Shown: positions 44,490 through 54,258, counted from the first letter of the stretch. The stretch is 64,000 nucleotides of DNA from Fidelibacterota bacterium UBA2986 (GCA_002346675.1 DEAI01000006.1:57504-121503), one strand, 5' to 3'. Notes: a model not told the origin generated them from the letters alone. Program-made: numbers and translations.

Positions 44490-46100
44490 TTAATCAATGG
44501 GGCCACCTGAGCGGATCTGATTATCTCCATTATCATAAAGCTTGAAATTTTTATGAAATTTCTTTACCAATTCTTTTGCAGATTGGTGATAGTCCTCTTC
44601 ATTCTCCCATGCTTTAGAAGGGACAAGAAAGGAATCATCAGTACCACTAAACTCAGTTGGAACTCTAAATTTAAAATATGGATCACGAATCATTTTCAAT
44701 TTTTCTATTGAACCATCTAAAATACCATGTACGATTTTTCTGGTAAGCGGTAAACTGATTCTATCTAATCCAGAAGAGGCACTAGCACCAATCCAACCGG
44801 TATTCACCAAATAAACCTGAACATTATACTGGTTCATCTTTTCTTGAAGCAACTTAGCATAGATGGTAGGATGAAGAGTAAGAAATGGTCCACCAAAACA
44901 AGGGGAAAATACAGCCGTAGGCTCTTTAACACCTCTCTCAGTCCCCGCCACTTTTGCAGTGTAGCCCGATATAAAATGATACATAGCTTGTTTTGAGGAT
45001 AATTTCGCAACTGGAGGCAGCACACCATAGGCATCACATGTAAGGAAAATAATTTTCTTTGGATGTTCAGCTCGACTTGATTTACCACTTGCTGCCAGAG
45101 AGTTCTCGATAAAGCGAATGGGATAAGAAACACGTGTGTTTTCTGTTTTGGAATCATCATTGTATATAACTCTTCCAGTTAACTCATTATAAACTACATT
45201 TTCCAGCAGTGCGCCTTTCCGTATCGCGTTGTATATCTCAGGTTCAGTTTTCTTATCAAGGTTGATAACCTTAGCATAGCAACCACCTTCAAAATTAAAA
45301 ATACCTTTATCAGACCAGCCATGCTCATCATCACCAATAAGTGGTCTCTTTGGATCAGTAGACAAGGTGGTTTTTCCTGTACCGCTTAAGCCAAAAAATA
45401 GAGCGGTATTTTTATTGTTTTTGTCAACATTCGCTGAACAATGCATAGACAAAATATCCTTTTGGGGAAGTAAATAATGGAGAACAGAAAATATACCTTT
45501 CTTCATTTCCCCACCATATTCTGAACCACCTATTATTGCTAATTTTCGTCCAAGATGAAATAAAATAAATGTTTCAGAATTCATTACGTATTTCTTGAAA
45601 TTATGGTTTTTTACATCTGAGGCATTGATAATAGTAAAACTGGATTCAAAAGCATTTTCCAATAGTCCGTTTGACCGTATAAACATGTTGTGACAAAACA
45701 AAGCCTGCCACGCTTTTTTAGCAATCACACGTACACCAATCCCATGTTCTGGGTCATCTCCTGCAGATCCTTCAAAAAAATATGTATCGGTTTTTTCTCT
45801 GTTATAAAACTGTAATACTTCTAAAAGTAATTCATTAAATATTTTTTCTGAAATCTTTTGATTTACCGTCCCCCACCACAATTTTTGTGACGAAGAATCT
45901 TCATCAACAAAATATTTATCATCTGGTGAACGTCCAGTAAATTTTCCGGTGTCAACCATTACTGCACCGCTATCTGCTAATCTCCCCTCTCCTTTTTGCA
46001 GAATATGCTCTTCAAGCATTTCTGATGAAAGGTTTACATAAATATTTCCAGGTGGATTGAATCCGGTTAATTTAAATGATGAAGGATTTTTTGGTTTCAT
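44490..46100 (-). CDS. pckA: Phosphoenolpyruvate carboxykinase (ATP)
   Basis: 536 residues, normal for the ATP-dependent class. Converts oxaloacetate to PEP, the gateway of gluconeogenesis. Seen: the Walker-A type FFGLSGTGKTTLSTDPKR (about residue 240), DDEHGWSDKGIFNFEGGCYAKVI, RAEHPKKIIFLTCDAYGVLPPVAKL, SGYTAKVAGTERGVKEP and PCFGGPFLTLHPTIYAKLL. All catalytic loops are intact. Its ATG overlaps the recombinase stop by four bases, an unusual partner. Confidence 0.97.
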   Translation of the reverse strand: MKPKNPSSFKLTGFNPPGNIYVNLSSEMLEEHILQKGEGRLADSGAVMVDTGKFTGRSPDDKYFVDEDSSSQKLWWGTVNQKISEKIFNELLLEVLQFYNREKTDTYFFEGSAGDDPEHGIGVRVIAKKAWQALFCHNMFIRSNGLLENAFESSFTIINASDVKNHNFKKYVMNSETFILFHLGRKLAIIGGSEYGGEMKKGIFSVLHYLLPQKDILSMHCSANVDKNNKNTALFFGLSGTGKTTLSTDPKRPLIGDDEHGWSDKGIFNFEGGCYAKVINLDKKTEPEIYNAIRKGALLENVVYNELTGRVIYNDDSKTENTRVSYPIRFIENSLAASGKSSRAEHPKKIIFLTCDAYGVLPPVAKLSSKQAMYHFISGYTAKVAGTERGVKEPTAVFSPCFGGPFLTLHPTIYAKLLQEKMNQYNVQVYLVNTGWIGASASSGLDRISLPLTRKIVHGILDGSIEKLKMIRDPYFKFRVPTEFSGTDDSFLVPSKAWENEEDYHQSAKELVKKFHKNFKLYDNGDNQIRSGGPID

Positions 46101-47407
46101 AACTTTCCCTTTTCTCCATGAGGATGTGCTTGACTGTATATTTCTTTCATTTTTTCGGTTTGTATGTGGGTATAAATCTGAGTACTAGATAAACTATCAT
46201 GACCTAATAATTCTTTGACCGAACGAATGTCAGCCCCCCCCTCTAGCAAATGTGTGGCAAAAGCATGCCGCAGTGTGTGGGGGCCCGAACTACCAGAATC
46301 GGCAAAAGAAGCTAAATACAATCTGACTCTTCTTTGAACTGTACGGTTTGAAATTCTCTTATTTCTATTTGAAACAAATAAAGGGTCTGATATAAGTCGA
46401 TTATTAGTTTTAATACCTCTTTCATTCAAATAATTATTAATAGAAAATTTGGCATAATCACCAAAAGGAATCAACCTCTCTTTTTTCCCTTTTCCCATTA
46501 CTTTAACCTTTTTATAATTTAAATCTAAATGATTTACATTTAGATTTACTAATTCTGTTAATCTCATCCCCGTACTGTAAAATAATTCTAACATTGCGAT
46601 ATCACGTAATATAAGAAGTGACTCATTGAGTGAAACTCTCTTTTTTAAAAAGTCATGCAAATTAAATAAAATATATTTAATATAATGTTTTCGTTTAATA
46701 TCTCCCTTTTTTATCTCTTTAAATTTTTTATAGATTATTTTTCCAATCTCTTTCCGTTGTTTTCCTATTGTGATCAACACAACCTGTATCTCTTTATTAT
46801 TTAATTGAAAATATTTAGCTAATTCTTTCTTTTTTTTAGGCTCTAATTTAATCCAATTATCAATTGAACTTATTTTTTCTAAGATAATTTCTATTTGTTT
46901 TTTTTTCTCTTTTTCATAGGATTGAAACAAAACTATCCAATCTATAAGGGTTAGTTTACTTTCATCGATTTGCAAATATTCACAAATATTTTCCCATATT
47001 ATTTTTTCAGATATTGTTTTTTCATCTATGTAAGAAGGAAGTGTTTTAGGTACTTTAGGATTTTCTATTAAAAGTGTAGGATTTGATACTATTATCTCCA
47101 TTTCATTTAAATATGCATAAAATGATTTTAATGTCGCAATTTGACGTGCAATGGTTCTTGATTCTATTTTTTTATATTTATGGGGTTCTTTTACTGGTTT
47201 TGGCTGATAATCCCTTTTAAACTCTTCTCCCACAAATTCAAGAATATCATCACAAGAAATCTTAAGTAGATTTTTTTTATCAAAAAAATCTGAAAAGTGT
47301 ATTAAATCTTTTTTATAAGAATCAATAGTATATTCAGAATAACCTGACTCCTTTTCCAAATATATTAAAAACTTTTTTATATTTTTATTAAGTTTATTAG
47401 AGCTCAT
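46097..47407 (-). CDS. XerC/XerD-like tyrosine recombinase with a ~130-residue insertion
   Basis: 436 residues, against about 300 for XerC/XerD. Residues 1-125 are the SAM-like DNA-binding domain (FLIYLEKESGYSEYTIDSYKKDL, RTIARQIATLKSFYAYL). Residues about 131-263 are an extra Lys/Ile-rich helical block with no counterpart in XerC. The catalytic domain resumes at ILRDIAMLELFYSTGMRLTELVNL; catalytic set complete: Arg282, Lys in MGKGKKER, His377 and Arg380 in GPHTLRHAF, His403 in LLGHDSLSSTQIYTH, Tyr412. The housekeeping operon position suggests chromosome-dimer resolution at dif rather than a mobile element. It overlaps rluD by 11 nt and pckA by four. Confidence 0.9.
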   Translation of the reverse strand: MSSNKLNKNIKKFLIYLEKESGYSEYTIDSYKKDLIHFSDFFDKKNLLKISCDDILEFVGEEFKRDYQPKPVKEPHKYKKIESRTIARQIATLKSFYAYLNEMEIIVSNPTLLIENPKVPKTLPSYIDEKTISEKIIWENICEYLQIDESKLTLIDWIVLFQSYEKEKKKQIEIILEKISSIDNWIKLEPKKKKELAKYFQLNNKEIQVVLITIGKQRKEIGKIIYKKFKEIKKGDIKRKHYIKYILFNLHDFLKKRVSLNESLLILRDIAMLELFYSTGMRLTELVNLNVNHLDLNYKKVKVMGKGKKERLIPFGDYAKFSINNYLNERGIKTNNRLISDPLFVSNRNKRISNRTVQRRVRLYLASFADSGSSGPHTLRHAFATHLLEGGADIRSVKELLGHDSLSSTQIYTHIQTEKMKEIYSQAHPHGEKGKL

Positions 47408-48329
47408 TACTTTTTAATGATTGCAAAAGTAAATTTAATTCATCTGGAAGAGGAGCATAGATCTCAATATCTGATTTTGTTTCAGGATGTTGAATACAAA
47501 TAGTTTCTGAATGAAGGGCATGACGGTTTAAACGTTGCAATCCTTTTTTCAGTATTTTCCCTACTTCAGGTATAAATCCTTTAATCTTACTTAATCCTCC
47601 GCCATATTTCTTATCTCCCAAAATAGGATGATTTTGATGAGCGGAATGTACCCTGATTTGGTGAGTCCTTCCTGTTTTCGGCATAAAGTTCACTAGACTA
47701 TAGTATCGTCCTTCCTCTAAAACTTTATAATGTGTTACAGATGTTTTCCCTTTATCTGGATGGACTTCAAACAAGGTAGGATCTGATTTTTTCCTTAATA
47801 GATTTGTTTCTATTCTTCCCCCTTTTTCCTGCCACAATCCCCAGGTGATTCCCACATATTTTTTTTGAACTGTTTTTGTTTCAAACTGTTTGGATATATA
47901 AGCGTGGGCTGTATCTGTTTTTGCAATAATCATCACTCCAGAAGTTTCTTTATCCAGTCTGTGGACAATGCCTGGTCTAAATTCTCCATTCAAGGTAGAC
48001 AAAGATTGAAAATGATAAACGAGTCCATTCACTAAAGTTCCTGACCTGTTCCCAACACCGGGATGTACAACCAAACCTGCCGGTTTATTGATCCCAATAA
48101 TTGCTTCATCTTCATAGAGAATATTTAAGGGAATATTTTCGGAAGTTAAGTGCTCTACCTCAGAAGGTAAGTCTTCAATTTGAAGTGAGATTGTTTCACC
48201 ACCACTTAACTTAAAACTGGAACGCCTATTTATACCATCTACTTTTACATTTCCATTTTGAATCATCAACTGGATTTTAGTACGAGAATACTCTGGTATC
48301 TGTGTTGACAAATAATAATCCAACCGCAT
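47397..48329 (-). CDS. rluD: RluD-family 23S rRNA pseudouridine synthase
   Basis: 310 residues. An N-terminal S4 RNA-binding domain (MRLDYYLSTQIPEYSRTKIQLMIQNGNVKVDG) and a PseudoU_synth_2 domain with the catalytic Asp in GIVHRLDKETSGVMIIAKT (about residue 130) plus HYKVLEEGRYYSLVNFMPKTGRTHQIRVH. The S4 domain and length place it in the RluA/C/D group, nearest RluD by its position directly after lspA, a common arrangement. The exact rRNA target site is not deducible here. Confidence 0.92.
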   Translation of the reverse strand: MRLDYYLSTQIPEYSRTKIQLMIQNGNVKVDGINRRSSFKLSGGETISLQIEDLPSEVEHLTSENIPLNILYEDEAIIGINKPAGLVVHPGVGNRSGTLVNGLVYHFQSLSTLNGEFRPGIVHRLDKETSGVMIIAKTDTAHAYISKQFETKTVQKKYVGITWGLWQEKGGRIETNLLRKKSDPTLFEVHPDKGKTSVTHYKVLEEGRYYSLVNFMPKTGRTHQIRVHSAHQNHPILGDKKYGGGLSKIKGFIPEVGKILKKGLQRLNRHALHSETICIQHPETKSDIEIYAPLPDELNLLLQSLKSNEL

Positions 48330-48361
48330 ATTTCCCGATTGAGAAGTAAGTGAAATATTTT

Positions 48362-48838
48362 TTATCGCAATGATTCCATATTGGGTGGTTTAGGTGAAAA
48401 GAAAAGAGTCTGAATAAGGAGTATCCCCATACCAATACTTACGGAAGTGTCAGCTAAGTTAAAAACATACCAGTGATAATCTCCAATCATAAAGTCAAGA
48501 AAATCAACCACTTCGCCATATAGTATCCTATCAATCAGGTTTCCTATTGCTCCACCTATAATTAGCGCAAAAGCAAGGCGTATATAAATGGAACTGTTTC
48601 TCTCTCTCCATAACATCCAAAATAAAATACATGTGAGAATCAGTGATGCTGTGGTAAAAAAATAAATCCCTCCAGGGAAATTCAATCCAAATGCCATCCC
48701 TGAGTTTTTAATAAACGTAAAGTGGAAGAAATTTTCTATTATGGGAACTGAATCAAACAGATTTAGAGAGTTTTTAATAAGTGTTTTTGTAATCTGATCA
48801 AAACAGACTATGACGGCACTCACCGCCAATATTTTCAT
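48362..48838 (-). CDS. lspA: Lipoprotein signal peptidase II
   Basis: 158 residues with four transmembrane helices. Removes signal peptides from diacylated prolipoproteins; many lipoproteins in this window would be clients. Conserved blocks are all seen: DQITKTLIK, IKNSGMAFG, GGAIGNLIDRILYGEVVDFLDF and FNLADTSVSIG, with the catalytic aspartates Asp112 and Asp130. Its start codon shares a base with the stop of the DksA-like gene (TAATG). Confidence 0.96.
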   Translation of the reverse strand: MKILAVSAVIVCFDQITKTLIKNSLNLFDSVPIIENFFHFTFIKNSGMAFGLNFPGGIYFFTTASLILTCILFWMLWRERNSSIYIRLAFALIIGGAIGNLIDRILYGEVVDFLDFMIGDYHWYVFNLADTSVSIGMGILLIQTLFFSPKPPNMESLR

Positions 48839-49227
48839 TATAAGTTTAGCTTATCTTTAGTTTTACAATCCACACATTTGGTTGCGTTGGGAACTTCGAA
48901 CATTCTCTCCTCCGGGATTAACTCTCCACACAATGCACACACACCAAATTCACCCGAATCAATTCTCTCTAGAGCAACTTCTAAATTTTTAATGTAACTA
49001 TTTTCCCGAGATAAAAATAAAAAGTTTTTCTCTAATTGATGTGAGTCTGAGCCTGCATCTGCCATATGAAGACTGTAAATTGAATCTGGAGACATTGATT
49101 TTGTTGGTTTCTGATTTACGACTCCTTCCTTCATCTCACTTACTTCGAGATTTACATCATCGAGCTTAATTAATATTTGTTTTTTGAATTTATTTAGTTT
49201 TGCTTTTGAATATTTTTTTGCTGGCAT
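48838..49227 (-). CDS. TraR/DksA-family zinc-finger protein
   Basis: 129 residues. An N-terminal coiled-coil (residues 1-70, very Lys-rich at the start: KKYSKAKLNKFKKQ) and a C4 zinc finger CALCGELIPEERMFEVPNATKCVDC near residues 97-121. DksA binds RNA polymerase's secondary channel and mediates ppGpp control. The coiled-coil tip lacks an obvious DxxDxA motif; instead there is SDSHQLEK, so a strict DksA function is uncertain. Between ileS and lspA, a common place for this family. Confidence 0.88.
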   Translation of the reverse strand: MPAKKYSKAKLNKFKKQILIKLDDVNLEVSEMKEGVVNQKPTKSMSPDSIYSLHMADAGSDSHQLEKNFLFLSRENSYIKNLEVALERIDSGEFGVCALCGELIPEERMFEVPNATKCVDCKTKDKLNL

Positions 49228-49234
49228 GATTTCC

Positions 49235-52200
49235 TCACTTATTTTTATTCCTACTCAATGCAATAGGAAAAGAATCATCTTGAATATTTAAATATGAATC
49301 GTATTCTTTTCCTTTTGAATATTCTGCAATATTAACAGTTAGTGTCTCCGCACAAAAGTAATCTTTAAAATTTTCGACTGCCGAGAATGTAGTTGAAGAC
49401 CAATCCGTATAAATCTGTATTCGATCTTCTACTGCAAATCCCGCATCTTTTCTGAGAATTTGAACTTGTCGGATTATATCCCGAACAATCCCCTCCTGAA
49501 TAAGAGGTTCACTTAATTCTGTTGATAACCCAACGGTTATCCCATTATCTGAAGACGATGAAAAACCTTTTTCTGATAAGAAATCCATTATAAAATCATC
49601 CTCATTTAATGTAAATTTTTCTTTATTCAATTCCACAATAATTTCTTTTTTTATTTTAAGTTCATCCGCTATAAAACCAGAACTTTTTGAGTCTAAGAAT
49701 TTACGTAATTCTGGCAATTTACTCCCCAATATTTGACCTAATATTTTTAAGTTTGGTTTCACTTGTAGCTGGATTAACTCATCAGGGGAGTCGGTCTTTC
49801 TTATTGTTTTTACATTTAATTCTTCTAACACAGTATTTTGATTATCCAAAATGAATTTCCAGTTTTCCCCTTCTGGAACATGAAATACGATCGAAGCAAG
49901 CGGCTGTCGAATCTTTAGATCAGCCTTATTTCGAGCATTTCGTCCCAATTCAATAACCTTTTTTAATAAATCCATTTTCTTCATTAATTCAATATCTATA
50001 AGCGATTTATCTGATTGGGGATAGTCGCATAAGTGTACGCTTTGAGGAGCCGATGGAATGGAGGTCTTAACCAAATTCTGGTAAATATTTTCAGTTACAA
50101 ATGGCAGGATTGGCGCTAATATTTTTATAAGATTTTCTAGAACGTCAAATAGGGTTTGGTAGGCAATTTGTTTATCCATATCATCTTCGGTTTTCCAGAA
50201 CCTCCTTCGGTTCCTCCGAACATACCAATTGGAAAGATCTTCCAAAAACCGCTCGATTTTTTTCATGGCTTTATCTAGTTTAAATGTATCCAAATGAGAA
50301 TCCAACTCCTCAATTAATACATTGGTCTTGGATAATATCCATTTATCCAGAAGAGATAATACCTCATCCTTTAGATTAATTTTCCCAGGTTCAAAGCCAT
50401 CTACAGCTGCATAAGTTGCAAAAAATGAGTAAATATTCCACAAGGTAATTAGCTTTTTGCGTACATCCTTTGCAGGACCATATCCAAACAGTAGATGGTG
50501 TTCCACGTTTTGTGAAGCATACATCCAGCGCATCACATCCACGCCCATTTTTTCTGCTGCATCTTCAAACCAAATTGCATTTCCCCATGATTTATGCATA
50601 TCTCTTCCGGTTTCATCTTTTACCAGTGCATGCCCCAGTAGAGTCTTAAATGGGGCTTTCCCTTCCAGTGCTGTTGACATCGCTAATAGTGAATAAAACC
50701 AATTTCTGAACTGACCAGGAAAACACTCAGTAACAAAATCACCGGGAAACCATTTCTGCCAATATTCCCTATCAGAGTTATAGTTCATAGTTGAAAATGG
50801 TACGATACCAGCATCCAGCCAGGGATTTCCCACATCCAAAATTCTTGTTCCTACTAATCCAGTTTCTGGGTGACGGATTTTTACTTTATCAATCCAAGGG
50901 CGGTGGGGAGAATTACCCTCGAACTCATCCCATCCTTCTACCGCCAGCTCTTTTAATTCTTCCTTAGATCCAACAACAATAAATGAACTATCTTCAAATG
51001 TCCAGATAGGGAGTGCCAATCCCCAAAATCGTTTTTTTGATATCATCCAATCGCCCATATTCTCTAACCATTCATGTTCTCGCTCTCGACCCCATTCTGG
51101 AATCCACTCAATATCGTCTACCACTTTTTTAATCTCCCCCCGCCAATCCATGTTGATGTACCACTCATCTACTAGTCGAAAAACCAATTCGTCGCCTGAG
51201 CGCCAACAGTGGGGATATACATGGGGATAATCCTCTACATGAAAAAGATACCCTTTTTCCTTTAAGTGGTCAATAATTTCAGAGGTTGTCTTTCTATCAG
51301 TTGCAGATTTACCATTTAACCAGCCAAATTCTTCCTTGAATTTTGATTCTTCATCTAATGGTGCGATATTAACCAAATTTTCTTTTTCTCCTATACGGTG
51401 ATCAATATCTCCGCAACCTGGTGCCATGTGAACAATCCCTGTCCCCTCACCAGCCACCACAATATCCCTTCCTATACTGTCTTTTCCCGGATCAATCACT
51501 CGATGTTGAGTGATTGCAGACTCATTTTTTTCTTCCAGTATTTTATTAGTAATTGGATATCCACCTAGAATTGATTGTGCTGGAAGGTCATCAAATGGTC
51601 CCTGATACTTTAGTCCTTTTAATTCTGAACCCTTTATAGTACCCAGGTTTTCAAATCCACCTCGTTCCTTAAACAGTTGAGCTATGGTTTTTAACTTCGG
51701 TACTCCCTCAATCCACTGGGATTTTTCCCTGAATTGCTTTTCCAACCGTTGATACCCTAAGTTCTCTTCTGCGAAATAGTAGATTGAACCATCTGCAGAT
51801 CTCACCTTTACATACTCAAGATTTCCATTTATACCACACACAACGTTGGATGTAAGGGTCCAGGGAGTGGTTGTCCAAACTAACAGATACTCATTCTCTT
51901 TATCAACTAATGGAAATCTGACAAAAACTGATTTGTGTGCAACTAGTTTTCTTCCTTCAATTATTTCCATTTGTGAATAGGAGGTTCCTGAGCGTCCTGA
52001 CCATGGTACCACGTCCGTTCCTTTATATACTTTCCCTCTATCGAATAATCTTTTCAAAAAAGACCAGATTGTGTAGTTGTTTTCATCAGACATTGTGAAA
52101 TAGGAATTATCCCAGTCCATCCAATATCCTAATCGTTTTGATTGTTCGGTCTGAATTTTGGAATATTTATGAACTCTATCTTTACACATCTGAACAAATT

Positions 52201-52546
52201 TTTCTATTCCGTATTCTTCCACCTCACGCTTGGTTGAAAACCCAAGCTCTTTTTCTACTTCAACCTCTACCCAAAGCCCCTGGCAGTCAAACCCGTTTTG
52301 ATAGCGTAGTTCGTGCCCTTTCATAGCCTTGTAGCGTTGGTAAATATCTTTGAGAGATCTTCCCCAGGCATGGTGAACTCCCATTGGATTATTGGCGGTT
52401 ATGGGACCGTCAATGAAACTCCATTTGGTCTTTCCCTTATTTTTTTCAACCTGTTTCTGGAAAATATGGTTGGATCTCCAAAATTCCAGAACTTCGTGTT
52501 CTAGCTTAATGAAATCTACTTTGGCATCTACTTTTTTTATGGGCAT
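49235..52546 (-). CDS. ileS: Isoleucyl-tRNA synthetase (long form, divergent signature motifs)
   Basis: 1103 residues, longer than the 940 of E. coli. Class I synthetase with Rossmann core, the CP1 editing domain (about 190-440; LVWTTTPWTLTSNVVCG) and anticodon region (LSNWYVRRNRRRFWK near 790). Both signatures are altered: HIGH reads NPMGVHHAWG (about residue 57) and KMSKS reads RDMHKSWGN (about 649). I recall this variant from a group of IleRS-like sequences in other phyla; it also resembles the eukaryotic-like IleRS2 in length. If it is the only IleRS, it must be functional. It heads the ileS-dksA-lspA-rluD-xer-pckA-hpf unit. Confidence 0.9.
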   Translation of the reverse strand: MPIKKVDAKVDFIKLEHEVLEFWRSNHIFQKQVEKNKGKTKWSFIDGPITANNPMGVHHAWGRSLKDIYQRYKAMKGHELRYQNGFDCQGLWVEVEVEKELGFSTKREVEEYGIEKFVQMCKDRVHKYSKIQTEQSKRLGYWMDWDNSYFTMSDENNYTIWSFLKRLFDRGKVYKGTDVVPWSGRSGTSYSQMEIIEGRKLVAHKSVFVRFPLVDKENEYLLVWTTTPWTLTSNVVCGINGNLEYVKVRSADGSIYYFAEENLGYQRLEKQFREKSQWIEGVPKLKTIAQLFKERGGFENLGTIKGSELKGLKYQGPFDDLPAQSILGGYPITNKILEEKNESAITQHRVIDPGKDSIGRDIVVAGEGTGIVHMAPGCGDIDHRIGEKENLVNIAPLDEESKFKEEFGWLNGKSATDRKTTSEIIDHLKEKGYLFHVEDYPHVYPHCWRSGDELVFRLVDEWYINMDWRGEIKKVVDDIEWIPEWGREREHEWLENMGDWMISKKRFWGLALPIWTFEDSSFIVVGSKEELKELAVEGWDEFEGNSPHRPWIDKVKIRHPETGLVGTRILDVGNPWLDAGIVPFSTMNYNSDREYWQKWFPGDFVTECFPGQFRNWFYSLLAMSTALEGKAPFKTLLGHALVKDETGRDMHKSWGNAIWFEDAAEKMGVDVMRWMYASQNVEHHLLFGYGPAKDVRKKLITLWNIYSFFATYAAVDGFEPGKINLKDEVLSLLDKWILSKTNVLIEELDSHLDTFKLDKAMKKIERFLEDLSNWYVRRNRRRFWKTEDDMDKQIAYQTLFDVLENLIKILAPILPFVTENIYQNLVKTSIPSAPQSVHLCDYPQSDKSLIDIELMKKMDLLKKVIELGRNARNKADLKIRQPLASIVFHVPEGENWKFILDNQNTVLEELNVKTIRKTDSPDELIQLQVKPNLKILGQILGSKLPELRKFLDSKSSGFIADELKIKKEIIVELNKEKFTLNEDDFIMDFLSEKGFSSSSDNGITVGLSTELSEPLIQEGIVRDIIRQVQILRKDAGFAVEDRIQIYTDWSSTTFSAVENFKDYFCAETLTVNIAEYSKGKEYDSYLNIQDDSFPIALSRNKNK

Positions 52547-52737
52547 GGTTTAATAAAAATATATCATAAAAACGGCAAGAATTTAGTTTAATTCATAGCA
52601 GTGGAAATATGATTAATCTCCAATTTTATGAATATTATATTAAATTTAGTAAAACAAAATATGGACTAGGTATTTTAGTACCATGTTAGGGTAACATTCT
52701 GATATTAACAGATTAATTTATTGGGGTGATATAATAT

Positions 52738-54132
52738 TTATTCCCTCAAATCGAGTGCATAAAATCGTGAAACATCGTCTCTCTTAATTAATAGTAAAAC
52801 AGCACCATCATCTTTAGAACTATCCACCAACTTCTTAAATTCTTTTTTTGAATTTACTTCATCAGATCCTACTCTTTGAATTAAATCTCCTTCTCTCACT
52901 CCCATTTCATAGGCTTCACTTTTTGGGTCAACTTTGGTGACTACAACACCGTTTTCATCATCATCAAAATTATATTTTTGAGCAAGTAAAGGTGAGATAT
53001 TTTGTACTGAAAATCCAAAGGAATTATATTGTTTTCCTCCCACTCCAGAAAAATCCTGGGACTCAGTATTTAGCTCTTCAAGGACAACCTGTATTGTTTT
53101 CACTTTTCCTTTTCGAACAACTTTTACCCGACTTTTTGTCCCTGGTTTAGTTGCGGATACTACATTCTTCAAGTGTGACGGATCTCTAATCTCACTTTCA
53201 TCAAATCTAATGATGACGTCTCCTTCCATAAACCCAGCTTTTTCCGCAGGACTCTCATCTACTATACTGCTTACCAAAGCGCCATCCCTCTTCTCAAGTT
53301 CAAATGCTTTTGCAATTTTATCATCTACCTCCTGTATATATACACCCAACCAAGAGCGAACAACATATCCTTTTGTAATGAGGTCTTCCATAACACGTTT
53401 TGCCATGTTAGAGGGAATGGCAAACCCTACACCTCGGTTAGATCTCTCAAATCCACCTGTTGCAATAGCAGTATTTATTCCAATTAAATCGCCGGTTAAA
53501 TCCAATAGTGCTCCACCACTATTACCCGGATTTATAGCGGCGTCAGTTTGAATAAAATTTTCGTAGTGATCATTTGAAATCACATTACTTCGTCCCAGCG
53601 CGCTCACTATGCCTGCCGTGACGGTATGACTGAGATTGGTGGAAAAGGGACTCCCCACTGCTAAAACCCATTCTCCTACACGGACCCTGTCTGAGTCTCC
53701 CAATTTTAGCTCAGAAAGGTCATCTGCATCAATTTTGAGCACAGCCAAATCAGACTTTGGATCTTTTCCAATAATATCCGCAGAGAATACCCGTTTATCC
53801 ATAAGTGTTACCTTTACTTCATCTGCCTCATCAATAACATGATTGTTGGTTAAAATATATCCATTTTCATCATCCACAATTACTCCAGATCCAATCGCAC
53901 GACTTTTATAATGTCTTTTTGGTGAATCCTTTGGTGAAAAAAAATCTTCAAACGGTGTCCATTCCTGAAATGATCTTGTTTCATAGGTTTTTTCGGTCAT
54001 AATTGTTACTACTGATGGGTTTGCCTCCTCCGCGACATCTGCAAATGTTTTACTGAATTGGCGGACAGCAGAATTTTGTGCAAAGGATATGGCAGAGACT
54101 AATATAAAAATAATATAATTTTGTTTACGCAT
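52738..54132 (-). CDS. HtrA/DegQ-family periplasmic serine protease
   Basis: 464 residues. Signal peptide (about 1-19, ISFAQ), trypsin-like protease domain with the triad His98 (ILTNNHVI), Asp128 (SDLAVLKI) and Ser205 (NPGNSGGALL), and two PDZ domains (about 260-350 and 370-455). Degrades or refolds damaged envelope proteins. The Q-linker is short, and no extra membrane anchor is seen after the signal peptide, so periplasmic. It has its own intergenic region, with a 20-bp palindrome about 106 nt upstream of the start. Confidence 0.95.
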   Translation of the reverse strand: MRKQNYIIFILVSAISFAQNSAVRQFSKTFADVAEEANPSVVTIMTEKTYETRSFQEWTPFEDFFSPKDSPKRHYKSRAIGSGVIVDDENGYILTNNHVIDEADEVKVTLMDKRVFSADIIGKDPKSDLAVLKIDADDLSELKLGDSDRVRVGEWVLAVGSPFSTNLSHTVTAGIVSALGRSNVISNDHYENFIQTDAAINPGNSGGALLDLTGDLIGINTAIATGGFERSNRGVGFAIPSNMAKRVMEDLITKGYVVRSWLGVYIQEVDDKIAKAFELEKRDGALVSSIVDESPAEKAGFMEGDVIIRFDESEIRDPSHLKNVVSATKPGTKSRVKVVRKGKVKTIQVVLEELNTESQDFSGVGGKQYNSFGFSVQNISPLLAQKYNFDDDENGVVVTKVDPKSEAYEMGVREGDLIQRVGSDEVNSKKEFKKLVDSSKDDGAVLLLIKRDDVSRFYALDLRE

Positions 54133-54238
54133 GATAATTCCTTGTATAATATAATTTTTGAATGCGAGTGATAATAAAAAGTTTCAAAAATATTATTATA
54201 AATCGGTTTTATTGTATAAAGATAATATATTTATTCAG

Positions 54239-54258
54239 CGGATAATCTTGATTATCCG
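54239..54258. repeat. Perfect 20-bp palindrome upstream of the HtrA gene
   Basis: CGGATAATCTTGATTATCCG: nine-base arms with a two-base centre. It lies between the end of the M1 peptidase gene and the HtrA start, in otherwise AT-only DNA. Candidate operator for an envelope-stress regulator, or an RNA hairpin at the 3' end of the M1 transcript; there is no T-run after it, so it is not a standard terminator. Only one copy was noticed in the window. Confidence 0.45.

Noticed and set aside
46097..47407. Tyrosine recombinase as evidence of an integrated mobile element
   Set aside because: It overlaps housekeeping genes on both sides, has no att repeats or cargo nearby, and its catalytic half is XerC/D-like.
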